Shown: positions 38,763 through 48,669, counted from the stretch's first letter. The stretch: 64,000 bases of DNA from Bradyrhizobium paxllaeri (GCF_001693515.2 NZ_CP042968.1:6758001-6822000); one strand, 5' to 3'. Numbers and translations: made by a program. The notes: generated from the sequence alone by a model not told the origin.

Positions 38763-39524
38763 TCAGAACGCCAGCGCGCTGTTGCGCGTGAACAGCAGCC
38801 AGCCGCCGTACAGGATGTAATAGCCGGCCACCGTCGTGATCAGCCGGTTCGCCCAGGTGCGAAACTGCGCATCGCTCATCGCTTCCAGGATGCGCCGCGC
38901 CAGCGTGGTGCCGAGCATCGAGGCTACGATCGCGACGCCGGCGAGCACCGGATCGAGGGTAGCGGCCTGATCGATGATGCCGCCGAAATAGATCAGCTTG
39001 GTGAGATGGCTCGCGACCTGGCAGGTCGCCTTCGTCGCGACCACCTCGCGGCGGCCGAAGTTGCCGCCGAGAAAGAACGTGTCCATCAAGGGACCGGAGA
39101 CGCCGGTCATCAGCATCAGGCCCATGCAGATGAAGCCATAGAACGACCCCTGCGCAATGCTATCAGGGTTGGGCTTGAGGTTCTTCGGCATCAGCCGCGC
39201 CATGAACGGCGTCACACCGAGCAGCAACAGCGCAATCGGCTTGTCCGGCACATAGCGGGTGAGCGACCAGACGCCAAGCGCGAGCGCGCAGCCGATCAGA
39301 TAGACGAACACCGGCCGCCAGCGGATATGCGCCCGCCACAGGAACGCGCGCCAGCCGTTGGACGCCATCTGCGTGATCGCATGCAGCACCATCGCCGTCG
39401 GCAGCGGCATCAGCATCAGCAGCACGCCGATCAGGATCATCCCGCCGGCCATGCCGAACAGCCCCGACAGAAACGCTGTCGCGACCATCAGGGCACCAAG
39501 GGCTGCAATCATCAGCGGCGTCAC
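38763..39524 (-). CDS. TSUP (TauE/SafE) family membrane permease
   Basis: 253-aa inner-membrane protein with about seven to eight helices. GLFGMAGGMILIGVLLMLMP at the N-terminus is the first TSUP repeat motif, and the second repeat opens near GLMLMTGVSGPLMDTFFLGG. The family exports sulfite, sulfoacetate or related anions; substrate unknown. A small winged-helix-like gene follows on the same strand. Confidence 0.85.
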   Translation of the reverse strand: MTPLMIAALGALMVATAFLSGLFGMAGGMILIGVLLMLMPLPTAMVLHAITQMASNGWRAFLWRAHIRWRPVFVYLIGCALALGVWSLTRYVPDKPIALLLLGVTPFMARLMPKNLKPNPDSIAQGSFYGFICMGLMLMTGVSGPLMDTFFLGGNFGRREVVATKATCQVASHLTKLIYFGGIIDQAATLDPVLAGVAIVASMLGTTLARRILEAMSDAQFRTWANRLITTVAGYYILYGGWLLFTRNSALAF

Positions 39525-39583
39525 GCGAAGTCTCCTGCGCAGGCCATTCAGGTTGAGACGCGGTGCGCGCGGTCTTTCTGCTC

Positions 39584-39609
39584 CCTCTCCCCGCTCTTGC
39601 GGGGAGAGG
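39584..39609. repeat. 11-bp perfect hairpin CCTCTCCCCGC
   Basis: CCTCTCCCCGC (39584-39594) pairs with 39599-39609 around TCTT. It is in the divergent spacer between the permease and LysR genes. From memory it belongs to a short element frequent in Bradyrhizobium intergenic regions. Confidence 0.55.
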
Positions 39610-39724
39610 TTGAAAAGAACCGCGCCGATTCAACCCAGGCTCTTACGTCCATTCTTGTGCCTCGCTTGTCGCGCGCACGCAAACTGAGTTATCTTGCTCT
39701 GGCATCAGTTTTCCTGAGGGTTAT

Positions 39725-40630
39725 GTGCGGCGGCTGCTCTTTCTCAACGGCATCAAGGCGTTCGAAGCGGCGGCGCGCAGCGGCAGCTTCGCCGCCGCCG
39801 GCGCCGAGCTCAACGTTTCAGCCGCCGCGGTCAGCCGGATGGTGCACCTCTTGGAAGAGCGGCTCGGGGTGGCGCTGTTCGAGCGCAAGGCCAACCGCCT
39901 CGTCACGACAGCGGCCGGGCGCGCCTATCAGAGCGGGCTGACTCCGATCTTCGATGCGCTGGCGAGCCTAACCGCGCAGGTGACGGCGCCCTCAAGCGTG
40001 CGCGTCCTGACCATCGGCGTCGGGCCGACCTTTGCGATGAGATGGCTGATCCCGCGGCTGGCGGACTTCCGCAAGGAAGAACCCGATATCGACGTCCGCA
40101 TCACCACCGGCGGCGCCGCGGTGCCGTTCGGCGAGGACTGGAGCTGCGGCATCAAGCTCGGCGGCGGCGAATGGCCCGGCCTGATCGCCGAGCCGCTGTT
40201 CGCCGCCGACCTGCTGCCGGTCTGCGCGCCGCGTCTGGCCAACACGCTGAAACGGCCTTCCGACCTGAAGGGGCCGACCCTGCTGCGGGTGGCCCATTCG
40301 CCCGACGACTGGCCGGCATGGCTGGAGGCCGCCGGCACCGGGCGCATCACCGCCCGCGGGCCGGAATTCGAGTTTTACGGCCAGGCGCTGCAGGCCGCGG
40401 TCGACGGCCTCGGCGTCGCCATGGGCATCCGGCCCTATATCGACGACGACCTGGCCGCCGGCCGGCTGGTCGCCCCGTTTGCGTTAAGTGTGCCGAAAGG
40501 CATGCGCTGGTATCTGGTGTATCGGGGGTTCAGCACAGGGCAGCGCGATTTCGCCGCGTTCCGGCGCTGGATTGTTCGCGCGGCGGCAGAACCCGCCGCG
40601 CGGCGCAGGGGCCAGAGACATGCCGGTTGA
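39725..40630 (+). CDS. LysR-family regulator (GcvA-like), GTG start
   Basis: 301-aa LysR regulator. HTH: NGIKAFEAAARSGSFAAAGA then LNVSAAAVSRMVHLLEERLG. The effector-binding domain starts near VRVLTIGVGPTFAMRWLIPR, matching the GcvA-type branch. The GTG at 39725 is preceded by TGAGGGTTAT; no in-frame ATG gives the correct start. The last 11 bp overlap the start of the monooxygenase gene at 40620, so they form one operon and the regulator may control it. Confidence 0.9.
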   Translation: MRRLLFLNGIKAFEAAARSGSFAAAGAELNVSAAAVSRMVHLLEERLGVALFERKANRLVTTAAGRAYQSGLTPIFDALASLTAQVTAPSSVRVLTIGVGPTFAMRWLIPRLADFRKEEPDIDVRITTGGAAVPFGEDWSCGIKLGGGEWPGLIAEPLFAADLLPVCAPRLANTLKRPSDLKGPTLLRVAHSPDDWPAWLEAAGTGRITARGPEFEFYGQALQAAVDGLGVAMGIRPYIDDDLAAGRLVAPFALSVPKGMRWYLVYRGFSTGQRDFAAFRRWIVRAAAEPAARRRGQRHAG

Positions 40631-41837
40631 AACCATAAAGACGCTCATCATCGGCGGCGGCCAGGCCGGGCTGGTGATGAGCCATCGCCTCAAGCAGCGC
40701 GGGCTGCCGCATCTGGTGGTCGAGCGCCACCGCATCGCCGAGCGCTGGCGCAGCGAACGCTGGGACGGTTTGAAATTCCAGTTTCCCAACTGGTCGGTGC
40801 GGCTACCGGAGTTTCCGTTCCCGCACAGCGATCCCGACGGGTTTTCCGACACAGCCGACATCATCAAATTCATCGAGGCGTACGCCGCTTTCATCGCGCC
40901 GCCGATCCGCTGCGGCGTCGAGGTGACGCGGCTGTCGCAGCGCGAGGGGCGCTTTATCGCCGAGACCACGGACGGCACGATCGAGGCGCGCAATGTCGTC
41001 GTCGCCACCGGTCCCTATCAGCGCAACGTCATCCCGGACCTGCTGGCCGATCTGCCGGTGTTTCAGGTGCATGCCTCCGCCTACAAGAATCCCGGGCAGC
41101 TTCCGCCCGGCGCAGTGCTGGTGGCCGGCGCCGGTGCGTCCGGCGCGCAGATCGCCGAAGAGCTGCTCGAGGCAGGCCGCGGTGTCTATCTCTCGATCGG
41201 ACGGCACCGCCGCCTGCCGCGCCGCTACCGCGGCCGCGACCTGATCTGGTGGCTCGCGGAAATGCAGTTCGACCAGATCACGCCGGAGGAGCGCGGGCCC
41301 GCGCGCCTCGGCCCTGTCATTTCCGGCGCCTATGGCGGCCGCAGCATCGATTTCCGCGACTTCGCCGCCCGCGGCATGATCCTCGTCGGCCATCTCGATA
41401 CCGCGAATGGCAGCGTGATCGAGATCGCGCCGGGCCTCGAGAAGTCGCTGCACGACGGCGACATCGCCTACACCACCTTCCTCGACACCGTCGATGAATA
41501 TGTCAAACGCCGTCACCTCGACTTGCCGGAAGAACCCGGCGCCCGCGCGACGCTTCCTGACCCGCCCAGCGTCACCACGCCGCTCACGCGTCTCGACCTT
41601 GCCGCCGAAGGCATCGCATCGGTGATCTGGGCCACCGGCTACGGCGTCGATTTCAGTTGGATCGATATCCCGATAACGGACGCACGCGGCGACGCTGTTC
41701 ACCGCAACGGCATCTCGGCGGTGCCCGGCCTGTATTTCCTCGGGCTGCAATGGTTGTCGAAGATGAACTCCTCGTTCCTGTCAGGCGTCGGTGACGACGC
41801 CGTGGTGCTGGCGGATCATATTTTAGGACACCGGTGA
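40620..41837 (+). CDS. FAD-dependent oxidoreductase (flavin monooxygenase-like)
   Basis: 405-aa flavoprotein. FAD site: LIIGGGQAGLVMSHRLKQRG. The second Rossmann motif GAGASGAQIAEELLEAGRGV marks the NADPH region. Between them is the ATG motif VVVATGPYQRN, and a second one WATGYGVDFSWI near the end; this is the layout of group B monooxygenase-like proteins (CzcO/TrkA type). Start MPVETIKTL at 40620. The substrate is unknown. Overlaps the LysR gene. Confidence 0.88.
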   Translation: MPVETIKTLIIGGGQAGLVMSHRLKQRGLPHLVVERHRIAERWRSERWDGLKFQFPNWSVRLPEFPFPHSDPDGFSDTADIIKFIEAYAAFIAPPIRCGVEVTRLSQREGRFIAETTDGTIEARNVVVATGPYQRNVIPDLLADLPVFQVHASAYKNPGQLPPGAVLVAGAGASGAQIAEELLEAGRGVYLSIGRHRRLPRRYRGRDLIWWLAEMQFDQITPEERGPARLGPVISGAYGGRSIDFRDFAARGMILVGHLDTANGSVIEIAPGLEKSLHDGDIAYTTFLDTVDEYVKRRHLDLPEEPGARATLPDPPSVTTPLTRLDLAAEGIASVIWATGYGVDFSWIDIPITDARGDAVHRNGISAVPGLYFLGLQWLSKMNSSFLSGVGDDAVVLADHILGHR

Positions 41838-41958
41838 CGGTGCACGGCGCACGTCTAGGGAACTCACCGAAAAACTCCACCACATGTGAACTCCTTCACA
41901 CCTCCCTCCCCCCGCGCCATGCTCTCCTCGCGCCATGGGCAATTCCGGGGGTCGCGCC

Positions 41959-42198
41959 ATGATCTATGGTGGCTTTGAAATTCAGTCGTTCGAGGCAGGG
42001 AGAGGGTTATGGCACGCCAGGATTCAACGGGCCGATCAGGAACCGGTGGTGATCGATGGCATGGCCTTTCCGACCCTCGAAGTCGGTTTCGCGTGGTCGG
42101 ATCCGGAAGCGGCGATCGCGGATGCGAAGGCTCACATCGACCGCTTCGGCCCGCGGTTCGCCGCGAGCCCGGCAAGGCCGGCGGAAAGCCCGACCTAG
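41959..42198 (+). CDS. Small hypothetical protein (79 aa)
   Basis: Starts MIYGGFEIQSFEAGRGLWHA and ends near WSDPEAAIADAKAHIDRFGP. It looks like a single alpha/beta unit with a C-terminal helix. GGGGGTCGCGCC precedes the ATG at 41959. No named domain. A different-frame ORF (from 42009) that ends at 42425 overlaps it. Confidence 0.6.
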   Translation: MIYGGFEIQSFEAGRGLWHARIQRADQEPVVIDGMAFPTLEVGFAWSDPEAAIADAKAHIDRFGPRFAASPARPAESPT

Positions 42199-42254
42199 CC
42201 CTGGTCGGCAAACCAGCCATCCCCACCGCCGAGCAGACCCTGCAGGCGACGCCG

Positions 42255-42425
42255 GTGCTCTCCACCTGTCCGGATTGCAGCGCCCCGCTCTCCGTGCTGC
42301 GCATCATCCTCGGCCGCGCCGGCGCCGAATACTGGACCATGCGCTGCACACGCTGTGGCGGGATTCATCTGAGCATCGTCAAGGCGGCGTCGGCCGGAAA
42401 AGATACCGGGGACCTGCTGGTCTGA
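42255..42425 (+). CDS. Small zinc-ribbon protein, start uncertain
   Basis: The 56-residue stretch contains two CxxC pairs, STCPDC and MRCTRCGG, separated by about 24 residues, which suits a zinc ribbon. The GTG at 42255 is a possible start with GCAGG eight bases before it; another in-frame start is ATG 42009, which has a GAGAGGG-like site but lies inside the 41959-42198 gene in another frame. Function unknown; it precedes uvrB by about 110 bp. Confidence 0.5.
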   Translation: MLSTCPDCSAPLSVLRIILGRAGAEYWTMRCTRCGGIHLSIVKAASAGKDTGDLLV

Positions 42426-42533
42426 GATTGCGTGGTTCCTGCTCTTGCTGACATCTGCTGACAGGCGGAAGCGCACGGTTTTGCGCGGCCGTTTGCCCTT
42501 TTCTCGCTGGCTGACTCGTCCCATATTCGCCGC

Positions 42534-45470
42534 ATGGCGAAGAAACCCGACACCCCCAAAAAATCAGGCAAAACCCCGAAATCCAAGGCGCACCGGCCGG
42601 ATGTTCAGCCGATCGGGCCTGCGCTGGCGGAACTGCTCAATCCCGCGCTCAACCGCGGCGATGCCGGCATGGGCTCGGGTACCGGCCTGCAGCCGCCGCC
42701 CGACAATTCCTGGGACCGCCGCGCCGGCGGCGAAGCCGCCGCGCATCGCGCGCGGGCCTCGACCAGAGGGACGAGCGATGACGTCGCCAAACGCGATGCT
42801 GCGCAGGGCCTCGAAGAAGCCCCGCAAGCCAACTACGGCACCTCGGCGACCATCCCCACGCTCGATCCTGAAATCGCGCGCCAGCTCGGCCTGCCCACGG
42901 CGGAAGACGACGACGAAGCCCTCGCCCGCCCGCCGCGCAACAAGATGGAAGCGCTCGGCGTTAAGGCCACCGCCGACGCGCTGGAAAACCTGATCCGCGA
43001 CGGCCGTCCGGAATTCCGCAAGGACGACGGCTCGATGAAGGTGTGGACGCCGCACCGGCCGCCGCGCCCGGAAAAATCCGAAGGCGGCGTGCGCTTCGAG
43101 ATCAAGTCCGAATACCAGCCGAAGGGCGACCAGCCGACCGCGATTGCCGAACTGGTCGAGGGCATCGAGCGCAACGACCGCACCCAGGTGCTGCTCGGCG
43201 TCACCGGCTCCGGGAAAACCTACACCATGGCCAAGGTGATCGAGGCGACGCAGCGCCCTGCCATCATCCTGGCGCCGAACAAGACGCTGGCCGCCCAGCT
43301 TTACGGCGAGTTCAAGAACTTCTTTCCCGACAACGCGGTGGAGTATTTCGTCAGTTATTACGACTACTACCAGCCCGAAGCTTACGTGCCGCGTACGGAT
43401 ACCTACATCGAAAAAGACTCGTCCATCAACGAGCAGATCGACCGCATGCGCCACTCGGCGACGCGCGCGCTGCTTGAGCGCGACGACGTCATCATCGTCG
43501 CCTCGGTCTCCTGCATCTACGGTATCGGCTCGGTCGAGACCTACACCGCGATGACGTTCGCGCTGAAGAAGGGCGAGCGCATCGACCAGCGGCAGTTGAT
43601 CGCCGACCTCGTCGCACTGCAATACAAGCGCACCCAAGCCGATTTTGCCCGCGGCACCTTCCGTGTTCGCGGCGATGTCATCGACATCTTCCCGGCGCAC
43701 TATGAGGACCGTGCCTGGCGCGTGAATTTGTTCGGCGATACCGTGGAAAACATAGAAGAATTCGATCCGCTCACCGGCCACAAGCAGGACGATCTCGAAT
43801 TCATCAAGATCTACGCCAACTCGCACTATGTGACGCCCCGTCCCACGCTGGTGCAGGCGATCAAGTCAATCAAGTCGGAGCTGAAGCAGCGGCTCGACGA
43901 GCTCAACAACCAGGGCCGCCTGCTGGAAGCGCAGCGGCTGGAGCAGCGCACCACCTTCGACCTCGAAATGATGGAGGCGACCGGAAGCTGCGCCGGCATC
44001 GAGAACTATTCGCGCTACCTCACGGGACGCCGCCCCGGCGAGCCACCGCCGACGCTGTTCGAATACGTGCCCGACAACGCGCTGGTGTTCGCCGACGAGA
44101 GCCACGTCACCGTGCCGCAGATCGGCGGCATGTTCCGCGGCGACTTCCGCCGCAAGGCGACGCTCGCCGAATACGGCTTCCGCCTGCCCTCCTGCATGGA
44201 CAACCGTCCGCTGCGGTTCGAGGAATGGGACATGATGCGCCCGCAATCGGTCGCGGTGTCGGCGACGCCGAGCGGCTGGGAGCTGAACGAAAGTGGCGGC
44301 GTGTTCGTCGAACAGGTGATCCGCCCCACCGGACTCATTGATCCCCCTGTAGATATTCGTCCGGCCCGCACCCAGGTCGACGACCTCGTCGGCGAAGTCC
44401 GTGCTACGGCCGCGGCCGGCTACCGCTCGCTGATCACGGTGCTGACCAAGCGCATGGCGGAAGACCTCACCGAATACCTGCACGAGCAGGGCATCCGCGT
44501 CCGCTACATGCACAGCGATATCGACACCATCGAACGCATCGAGATTATCAGAGACCTTCGCCTCGGCGCCTTCGACGCGCTGGTCGGCATCAACCTTCTG
44601 CGCGAGGGCCTCGACATTCCCGAATGCGCGCTGGTCGCGATCCTCGACGCCGACAAGGAAGGCTTTTTGCGCAGCGAGACCTCGCTGATCCAGACCATCG
44701 GCCGCGCCGCGCGCAACGTCGACGGCAAGGTAATCCTTTACGCCGACCAGATGACCGGCTCAATGGAGCGCGCCATCGCCGAAACCAACCGCCGCCGCGA
44801 AAAGCAGGTCGAATACAACACCGCCAACGGCATCACGCCGGAGAGCGTGAAGAAATCGATCGGCGACATCCTCAACTCCGTCTACGAGCGCGATCACGTG
44901 CTGGTCGAAATCGGCGACGGCGGCATGGCGGATGACGTCATCAGCATCGGCCACAACTTCGAAGCGGTTCTCTCCGACCTAGAAACCCGCATGCGCGAAG
45001 CCGCCGCCGACCTGAATTTCGAGGAAGCCGCCAGACTGCGCGACGAGGTCAAACGCCTGCGCGCGACGGAAATGGCTGTGGTCGACGACCCCACGGCGAA
45101 GCAGCGGAATGTGCAGAAGCAGGCCGGCGCCTATGCCGGCACGAAGAAGTACGGGGACGCCGCCAACCTGCCGGTGAGCGCCATGAAGAAGAAGGGTGTG
45201 CAGGCCGCCCTGAAATCCAGCCGCAGCGGCGCGCCCTCCTCCCCGAGTCCCTCCAGCTCCAAGGTCCACAAACCCCACCTCGACGAAATGCACGGCCCGG
45301 AATCCCTGCCGTACCGCCCCGGCGGCGCCAAGCCGCGCAAGCCGGAGATCGCCAGCGGCAGCAAGATCTTCCAGCCAACGGACTCGCGCCAGTCAGGCCA
45401 GGAGTTCGGGCCGGCGCCGCGATCGAGCGGAGGTGCACCAGGGCATCGGGGTGGGTGGAAGAAGAGATAG
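42534..45470 (+). CDS. uvrB: Excinuclease ABC subunit UvrB with long terminal extensions
   Basis: 978 aa; the E. coli protein has 673. Function: damage-verification helicase of nucleotide excision repair. The UvrB core starts near [20 protein letters not shown] (about residue 190). Walker A is GVTGSGKT (about 222-229); other marks are the beta-hairpin region [46 protein letters not shown] and the UVR domain [16 protein letters not shown]. The first 185 residues are charged, Pro/Ala-rich and look disordered. The last 120 after the UVR motif are Ser/Pro/Gly-rich. The start at 42534 ([10 protein letters not shown]) is the first reasonable one; a later start would still leave an extension. Confidence 0.96.
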   Translation: MAKKPDTPKKSGKTPKSKAHRPDVQPIGPALAELLNPALNRGDAGMGSGTGLQPPPDNSWDRRAGGEAAAHRARASTRGTSDDVAKRDAAQGLEEAPQANYGTSATIPTLDPEIARQLGLPTAEDDDEALARPPRNKMEALGVKATADALENLIRDGRPEFRKDDGSMKVWTPHRPPRPEKSEGGVRFEIKSEYQPKGDQPTAIAELVEGIERNDRTQVLLGVTGSGKTYTMAKVIEATQRPAIILAPNKTLAAQLYGEFKNFFPDNAVEYFVSYYDYYQPEAYVPRTDTYIEKDSSINEQIDRMRHSATRALLERDDVIIVASVSCIYGIGSVETYTAMTFALKKGERIDQRQLIADLVALQYKRTQADFARGTFRVRGDVIDIFPAHYEDRAWRVNLFGDTVENIEEFDPLTGHKQDDLEFIKIYANSHYVTPRPTLVQAIKSIKSELKQRLDELNNQGRLLEAQRLEQRTTFDLEMMEATGSCAGIENYSRYLTGRRPGEPPPTLFEYVPDNALVFADESHVTVPQIGGMFRGDFRRKATLAEYGFRLPSCMDNRPLRFEEWDMMRPQSVAVSATPSGWELNESGGVFVEQVIRPTGLIDPPVDIRPARTQVDDLVGEVRATAAAGYRSLITVLTKRMAEDLTEYLHEQGIRVRYMHSDIDTIERIEIIRDLRLGAFDALVGINLLREGLDIPECALVAILDADKEGFLRSETSLIQTIGRAARNVDGKVILYADQMTGSMERAIAETNRRREKQVEYNTANGITPESVKKSIGDILNSVYERDHVLVEIGDGGMADDVISIGHNFEAVLSDLETRMREAAADLNFEEAARLRDEVKRLRATEMAVVDDPTAKQRNVQKQAGAYAGTKKYGDAANLPVSAMKKKGVQAALKSSRSGAPSSPSPSSSKVHKPHLDEMHGPESLPYRPGGAKPRKPEIASGSKIFQPTDSRQSGQEFGPAPRSSGGAPGHRGGWKKR

Positions 45471-45533
45471 TCGATCGGCGATCGCTGTCTTGCAGTCGCC
45501 GTACCGCGCCACCCGCGACGGCAGCGCCATCGA

Positions 45534-47315
45534 CTATGTCTTGAGGTGCCCGGCCGTGTTGGTTGGCTCTGCCTGACCGGAGGCGAGCACGGGAAGTGTC
45601 ATGTAAATGGTCGTGCCCTTGCCCAAAGCGGAGACGAGGGTGATTCGACCGCCGAGCTGTTGCGTCACAAGATTATGGACGATGTACAGGCCGAGCCCGG
45701 TACGGCCCTGCGCACGTCGGGTGGTGAAGAACGGATCGAAGACGTGACGCTGAACTTCCTCCGGAATGCCGCTACCGTCATCCGAGAAAATGATCTCGAC
45801 CTGTTCCATGCCAAGGCGACGCGCCTTGATCAGCATGTGTCCGCCAGGTCCATCGGTGAAGCCGTGAGTGACGGCGTTGAAGATGAGGTTGGTCAGCACC
45901 TGCCCGTAAGCGCCCGGATAGCTGTCGAGGGTGATGTCGGAGGGTATCTCGAGCGCAAGCGAAGCTCGAGATTTCGGCAGGCCCGGCCGCACACTGGCCA
46001 CGATCTGCTCGGTCGCAAGCTTGAGGTCAAAGGTGCGCCGATCAGCGTGGCTGCGATCGGCGGCGACTTGTTTGAATGATTGAATCAGTTCTCCGGCGCG
46101 CTGGAGATTCGCGACGAGCTGGTTTGCAGCATCGCGACAAGAGTCAGTGAAGTCTGCAAGCAGGGAACGGCGCACCGGGCCCGAGACGATCTGGTTGGCG
46201 AAGCTCGCGGAGCGGTGCGCGAGCGTCGAGGCCACCGTGAGGCTGATGCCGACCGGGGTATTGATCTCGTGTGCAACCCCCGCGACGAGACGGCCGAGTG
46301 CGGCTAGCCTCTGGGTTTCGATGAGATAGCGTTGCGTTTCGCTGGCGAGCAGAGCTGCTTCGGCCAACCTCCTCTTCTCCCGGATTTCAGCAAACAGCGC
46401 GGCAAGAATCGATGCGCTGACCGTCACAAGCAGAATGCTGACCTGGGCCGCCATGACGCGCTCGGCCACTGAAAGAGCCGGATTACCGAAATAGCCAATG
46501 CCAAAGGTGGTCGTCCAAACGATTGAAAGGCTGACAATGAAGGCGGCTGCCGCGGCAAAAACCGGCTGGCAACGAGCCGCAAGCCACAGCAGCGGCGCGA
46601 GCAACACGGCAACCGGCCCAATGGTCGCCAACAGCTCCGAATGCAGGAAAATCGCAAGTCCACTGGCCAGGGCAAGCGTGGCGACCGCCAAAGCGCCTTC
46701 GGCGAGTTCACTCAGCGACGGCCGGTCGCGCGAGGCTGCGGCAAGCTCTATCAGTAACGGTGCAACCGTGATTATTCCCAGTCCGTCCGATGCGAACCAG
46801 TGCTGCCATGTCGTCAACATCGACGTCGTCGTGCTGTGAAACAGTTTGTAGGCTATGGCCCCGCCGATGCCCGAGACAGCGGCCCCAACGATCGCTGCCG
46901 CTGCCAATCCCAGCACGTTGAGCGGCTTGTCCAGTCTGAAATCCGAACCGAAGTAACGCTCAATGAGCCACGCCGCGAGCACCGCTTCCCCTGCATTGCA
47001 TAAGGCAAAGAGAACGGCGCTCGCGAGATTCCGGTCGCCAAAGAGATTCGCCGCGATGGTTGCAGCCATGGTGCCGACAACGACCGGCCATCGCGCCCTG
47101 GACCCGAGCGCGATCAGGACGCCGGCGGACACACCTGCGGCTGGCCAGAAAACGGCAACACCCTCTGGTTTGGTCAGCAGAGCAAGGCTAAGCCGCGCCG
47201 CCACGAAATATACGATGCCGACCGCGACAGCGAGCCCAATCGGGCCAACCCACCGCGTCAGGTCGATGCCGGTGGATAGCTCATGCTGAACCTGCCTTCG
47301 TAGATTCTGCCACAC
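45534..47315 (-). CDS. MASE1-type membrane sensor histidine kinase
   Basis: 593 aa. The first 300 residues contain about eight membrane helices (MASE1-like: PEGVAVFWPAAGVSAGVLIA, WQHWFASDGLGIITVAPLL). Cytosolic kinase part: H-box VAGVAHEINTPVGISLTVAS, N-box NLIFNAVTHGFTD, G1 DDGSGIPEEVQ, F-box DPFFTTRRAQ, G2 GRTGLGLYIV. No receiver domain and no response-regulator gene nearby, so this is an orphan kinase. It faces uvrB tail-to-tail with about 60 bp between them. Confidence 0.92.
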   Translation of the reverse strand: MWQNLRRQVQHELSTGIDLTRWVGPIGLAVAVGIVYFVAARLSLALLTKPEGVAVFWPAAGVSAGVLIALGSRARWPVVVGTMAATIAANLFGDRNLASAVLFALCNAGEAVLAAWLIERYFGSDFRLDKPLNVLGLAAAAIVGAAVSGIGGAIAYKLFHSTTTSMLTTWQHWFASDGLGIITVAPLLIELAAASRDRPSLSELAEGALAVATLALASGLAIFLHSELLATIGPVAVLLAPLLWLAARCQPVFAAAAAFIVSLSIVWTTTFGIGYFGNPALSVAERVMAAQVSILLVTVSASILAALFAEIREKRRLAEAALLASETQRYLIETQRLAALGRLVAGVAHEINTPVGISLTVASTLAHRSASFANQIVSGPVRRSLLADFTDSCRDAANQLVANLQRAGELIQSFKQVAADRSHADRRTFDLKLATEQIVASVRPGLPKSRASLALEIPSDITLDSYPGAYGQVLTNLIFNAVTHGFTDGPGGHMLIKARRLGMEQVEIIFSDDGSGIPEEVQRHVFDPFFTTRRAQGRTGLGLYIVHNLVTQQLGGRITLVSALGKGTTIYMTLPVLASGQAEPTNTAGHLKT

Positions 47316-47679
47316 CGGGTGCTCCTCCCCGCCTGGGCCAATTTAGCACAAGAATCGCATAACCTGCCGCTATCGCACGCGATGAAGGATCGCCCCATCA
47401 AGGCTGAACGAACAAGACCAGATCCAGGGTAAGCCCCATCGCAAAAAAACGACAACACGACGTTGAACCAGTTGTACTTTATCCCTGCGTCCTGAGGGGA
47501 AAGGACACCGACGTTACGAGTTGCCTCGACACCGGGCCTCCTGCAGCAGGCCTTGAACCCTGCGTCCGGAGCCGCACGAGCATAGGCCATTGCTGCGAGC
47601 TTCTCAGTCAGTTCGACGATGTCCGCTCAGCAAGAAAAACAGACACGTGCATTGAAGCTCGCTGGTACCGCGTGCCCGA
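47316..47679. other. 364-bp gap with one SEC-C-like remnant
   Basis: Only a SEC-C-like segment at 47538-47622 is recognisable here. The rest shows no coding or RNA signal. A possible kinase promoter lies in the first 50 bp. Confidence 0.5.
47538..47622 (-). pseudogene. Decayed SEC-C motif segment, copy 1
   Basis: Read on the minus strand, GCGGCTCCGGACGCAGG matches the codons of CGSGRR in SEC-C motifs. The neighbouring bases match the second copy at about 49602-49685 (minus-strand EKL-x-RND-CPCGSG). Relative to that copy one base is lost near 47594, and the reading frame cannot encode the motif. No intact gene is seen. Confidence 0.55.
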
Positions 47680-48108
47680 TCAGCACGATCGATACATCCC
47701 CTGCAGCGACCTCCCGCTCAAAAAGATCGTGTGAGGCGTGAGACCGCCCCTGCGAGCGATCCAGCGGCGCACCGGCGTTGGATAGGTCGAGTACAGCATC
47801 AAGGTTGCTTCGGGATCAGTGAAGGTGCGGCCATTGGCGCCGAAATTCCAGGCCGCATGGAAGCCGAGCGTCGCGCGCGGAGTTACGCAGATTCTGTCGG
47901 GAGGGAGCGCGCTGAGAACCATGGTGCATGCCGACGCACAGAGGCCATCGATAATCACGGATTCGCCCGATGAGGCGAGGCGCTGATATTTGATGATGTA
48001 AGTCCCGATCTGACCGCCCCGGTCATTCGTGATGCGTACTGCAGAACTTGCCTCCGGCACATTCAGAATTAGCAGAATTGCCACTAGGAATCCCGTCACA
48101 TACTTCAT
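47680..48108 (-). CDS. Exported ClpP/crotonase-like protein (COG3904 type)
   Basis: 142-aa protein with signal peptide MKYVTGFLVAILLILNVPEA. The mature part has a Ser-x-x-containing core: VIIDGLCASACTMVLSALPP, then RATLGFHAAWNFG. The CASAC serine and the later histidine match the periplasmic ClpP-class family. It could be a peptidase or an inactive relative. The ATG at 48108 is taken for the signal peptide; one at 48207 would add 33 residues with no signal. Confidence 0.72.
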   Translation of the reverse strand: MKYVTGFLVAILLILNVPEASSAVRITNDRGGQIGTYIIKYQRLASSGESVIIDGLCASACTMVLSALPPDRICVTPRATLGFHAAWNFGANGRTFTDPEATLMLYSTYPTPVRRWIARRGGLTPHTIFLSGRSLQGMYRSC

Positions 48109-48358
48109 GTCCACCCCTGGGTTCGAGCAAATCGATCTGGATCGCTTTGCGTGATGCGCGAAGCTTGCGACAGGCTTGGTCAGGTTCATGGCATTGTCTG
48201 GGCGCAAAGCTCGGCAACTTCGGTTCCCCGGCTGGAACTCGTGAAAAACTGAGCCACCGGGGGAACAGGCATTCCGCGAGCCGCAAGCTGTTCCCGTTGC
48301 GCATGTCGTCAGGACAACGGCTCGCCCTGATGAGGATTGGCGGCGATCGCCGCGGCAG

Positions 48359-48658
48359 TCAGTGCGACCTCAGCTTGCGCTTGATCTCCGGCGGTGCAGC
48401 CTTCTCCGGGGCATGGCTGGCCGTCGCCTTCTCGGCTGGCGCCTTGATGGTGTGGGCCGGATTGTTGGTAACGCTTGAGGTCGCGGCCGCTGCAACAGGT
48501 GGCGATACAGACGCCGTGAAGGCGACGGACTTGGCGACGGGGGGCCGTGGCGGCGCGGCCGCTGCGACTGGCGTATTAACGGAACTGCTGTGGCGGCCTG
48601 CAGTGTAAGCCGCGAACGCGGTGGCACCCAGCAGAACGAGTAGCGCCTTTGCCCGCAT
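48359..48658 (-). CDS. Small Ala/Pro-rich exported or membrane-anchored hypothetical protein
   Basis: 99 aa. The N-terminus MRAKALLVLLGATAFAAYTA is a signal peptide or anchor; the remainder is Ala/Pro/Val-rich (AAAAPPRPPVAKSVAF) with a charged end. It looks like a low-complexity linker protein. No homology seen. It is probably a real gene because of its clean signal peptide, but coding is not certain. Confidence 0.5.
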   Translation of the reverse strand: MRAKALLVLLGATAFAAYTAGRHSSSVNTPVAAAAPPRPPVAKSVAFTASVSPPVAAAATSSVTNNPAHTIKAPAEKATASHAPEKAAPPEIKRKLRSH

Positions 48659-48669
48659 ACTCGCATCCG

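Noticed and set aside
42426..42533. LexA box upstream of uvrB
   Set aside because: Only a weak GTTC-like half-site is present; no GAAC-N7-GAAC or GTTC-N7-GTTC match.
47258..47590. 110-codon minus-strand frame before the kinase
   Set aside because: It covers the decayed SEC-C segment and runs into the kinase gene start; I treat the frame as non-coding.
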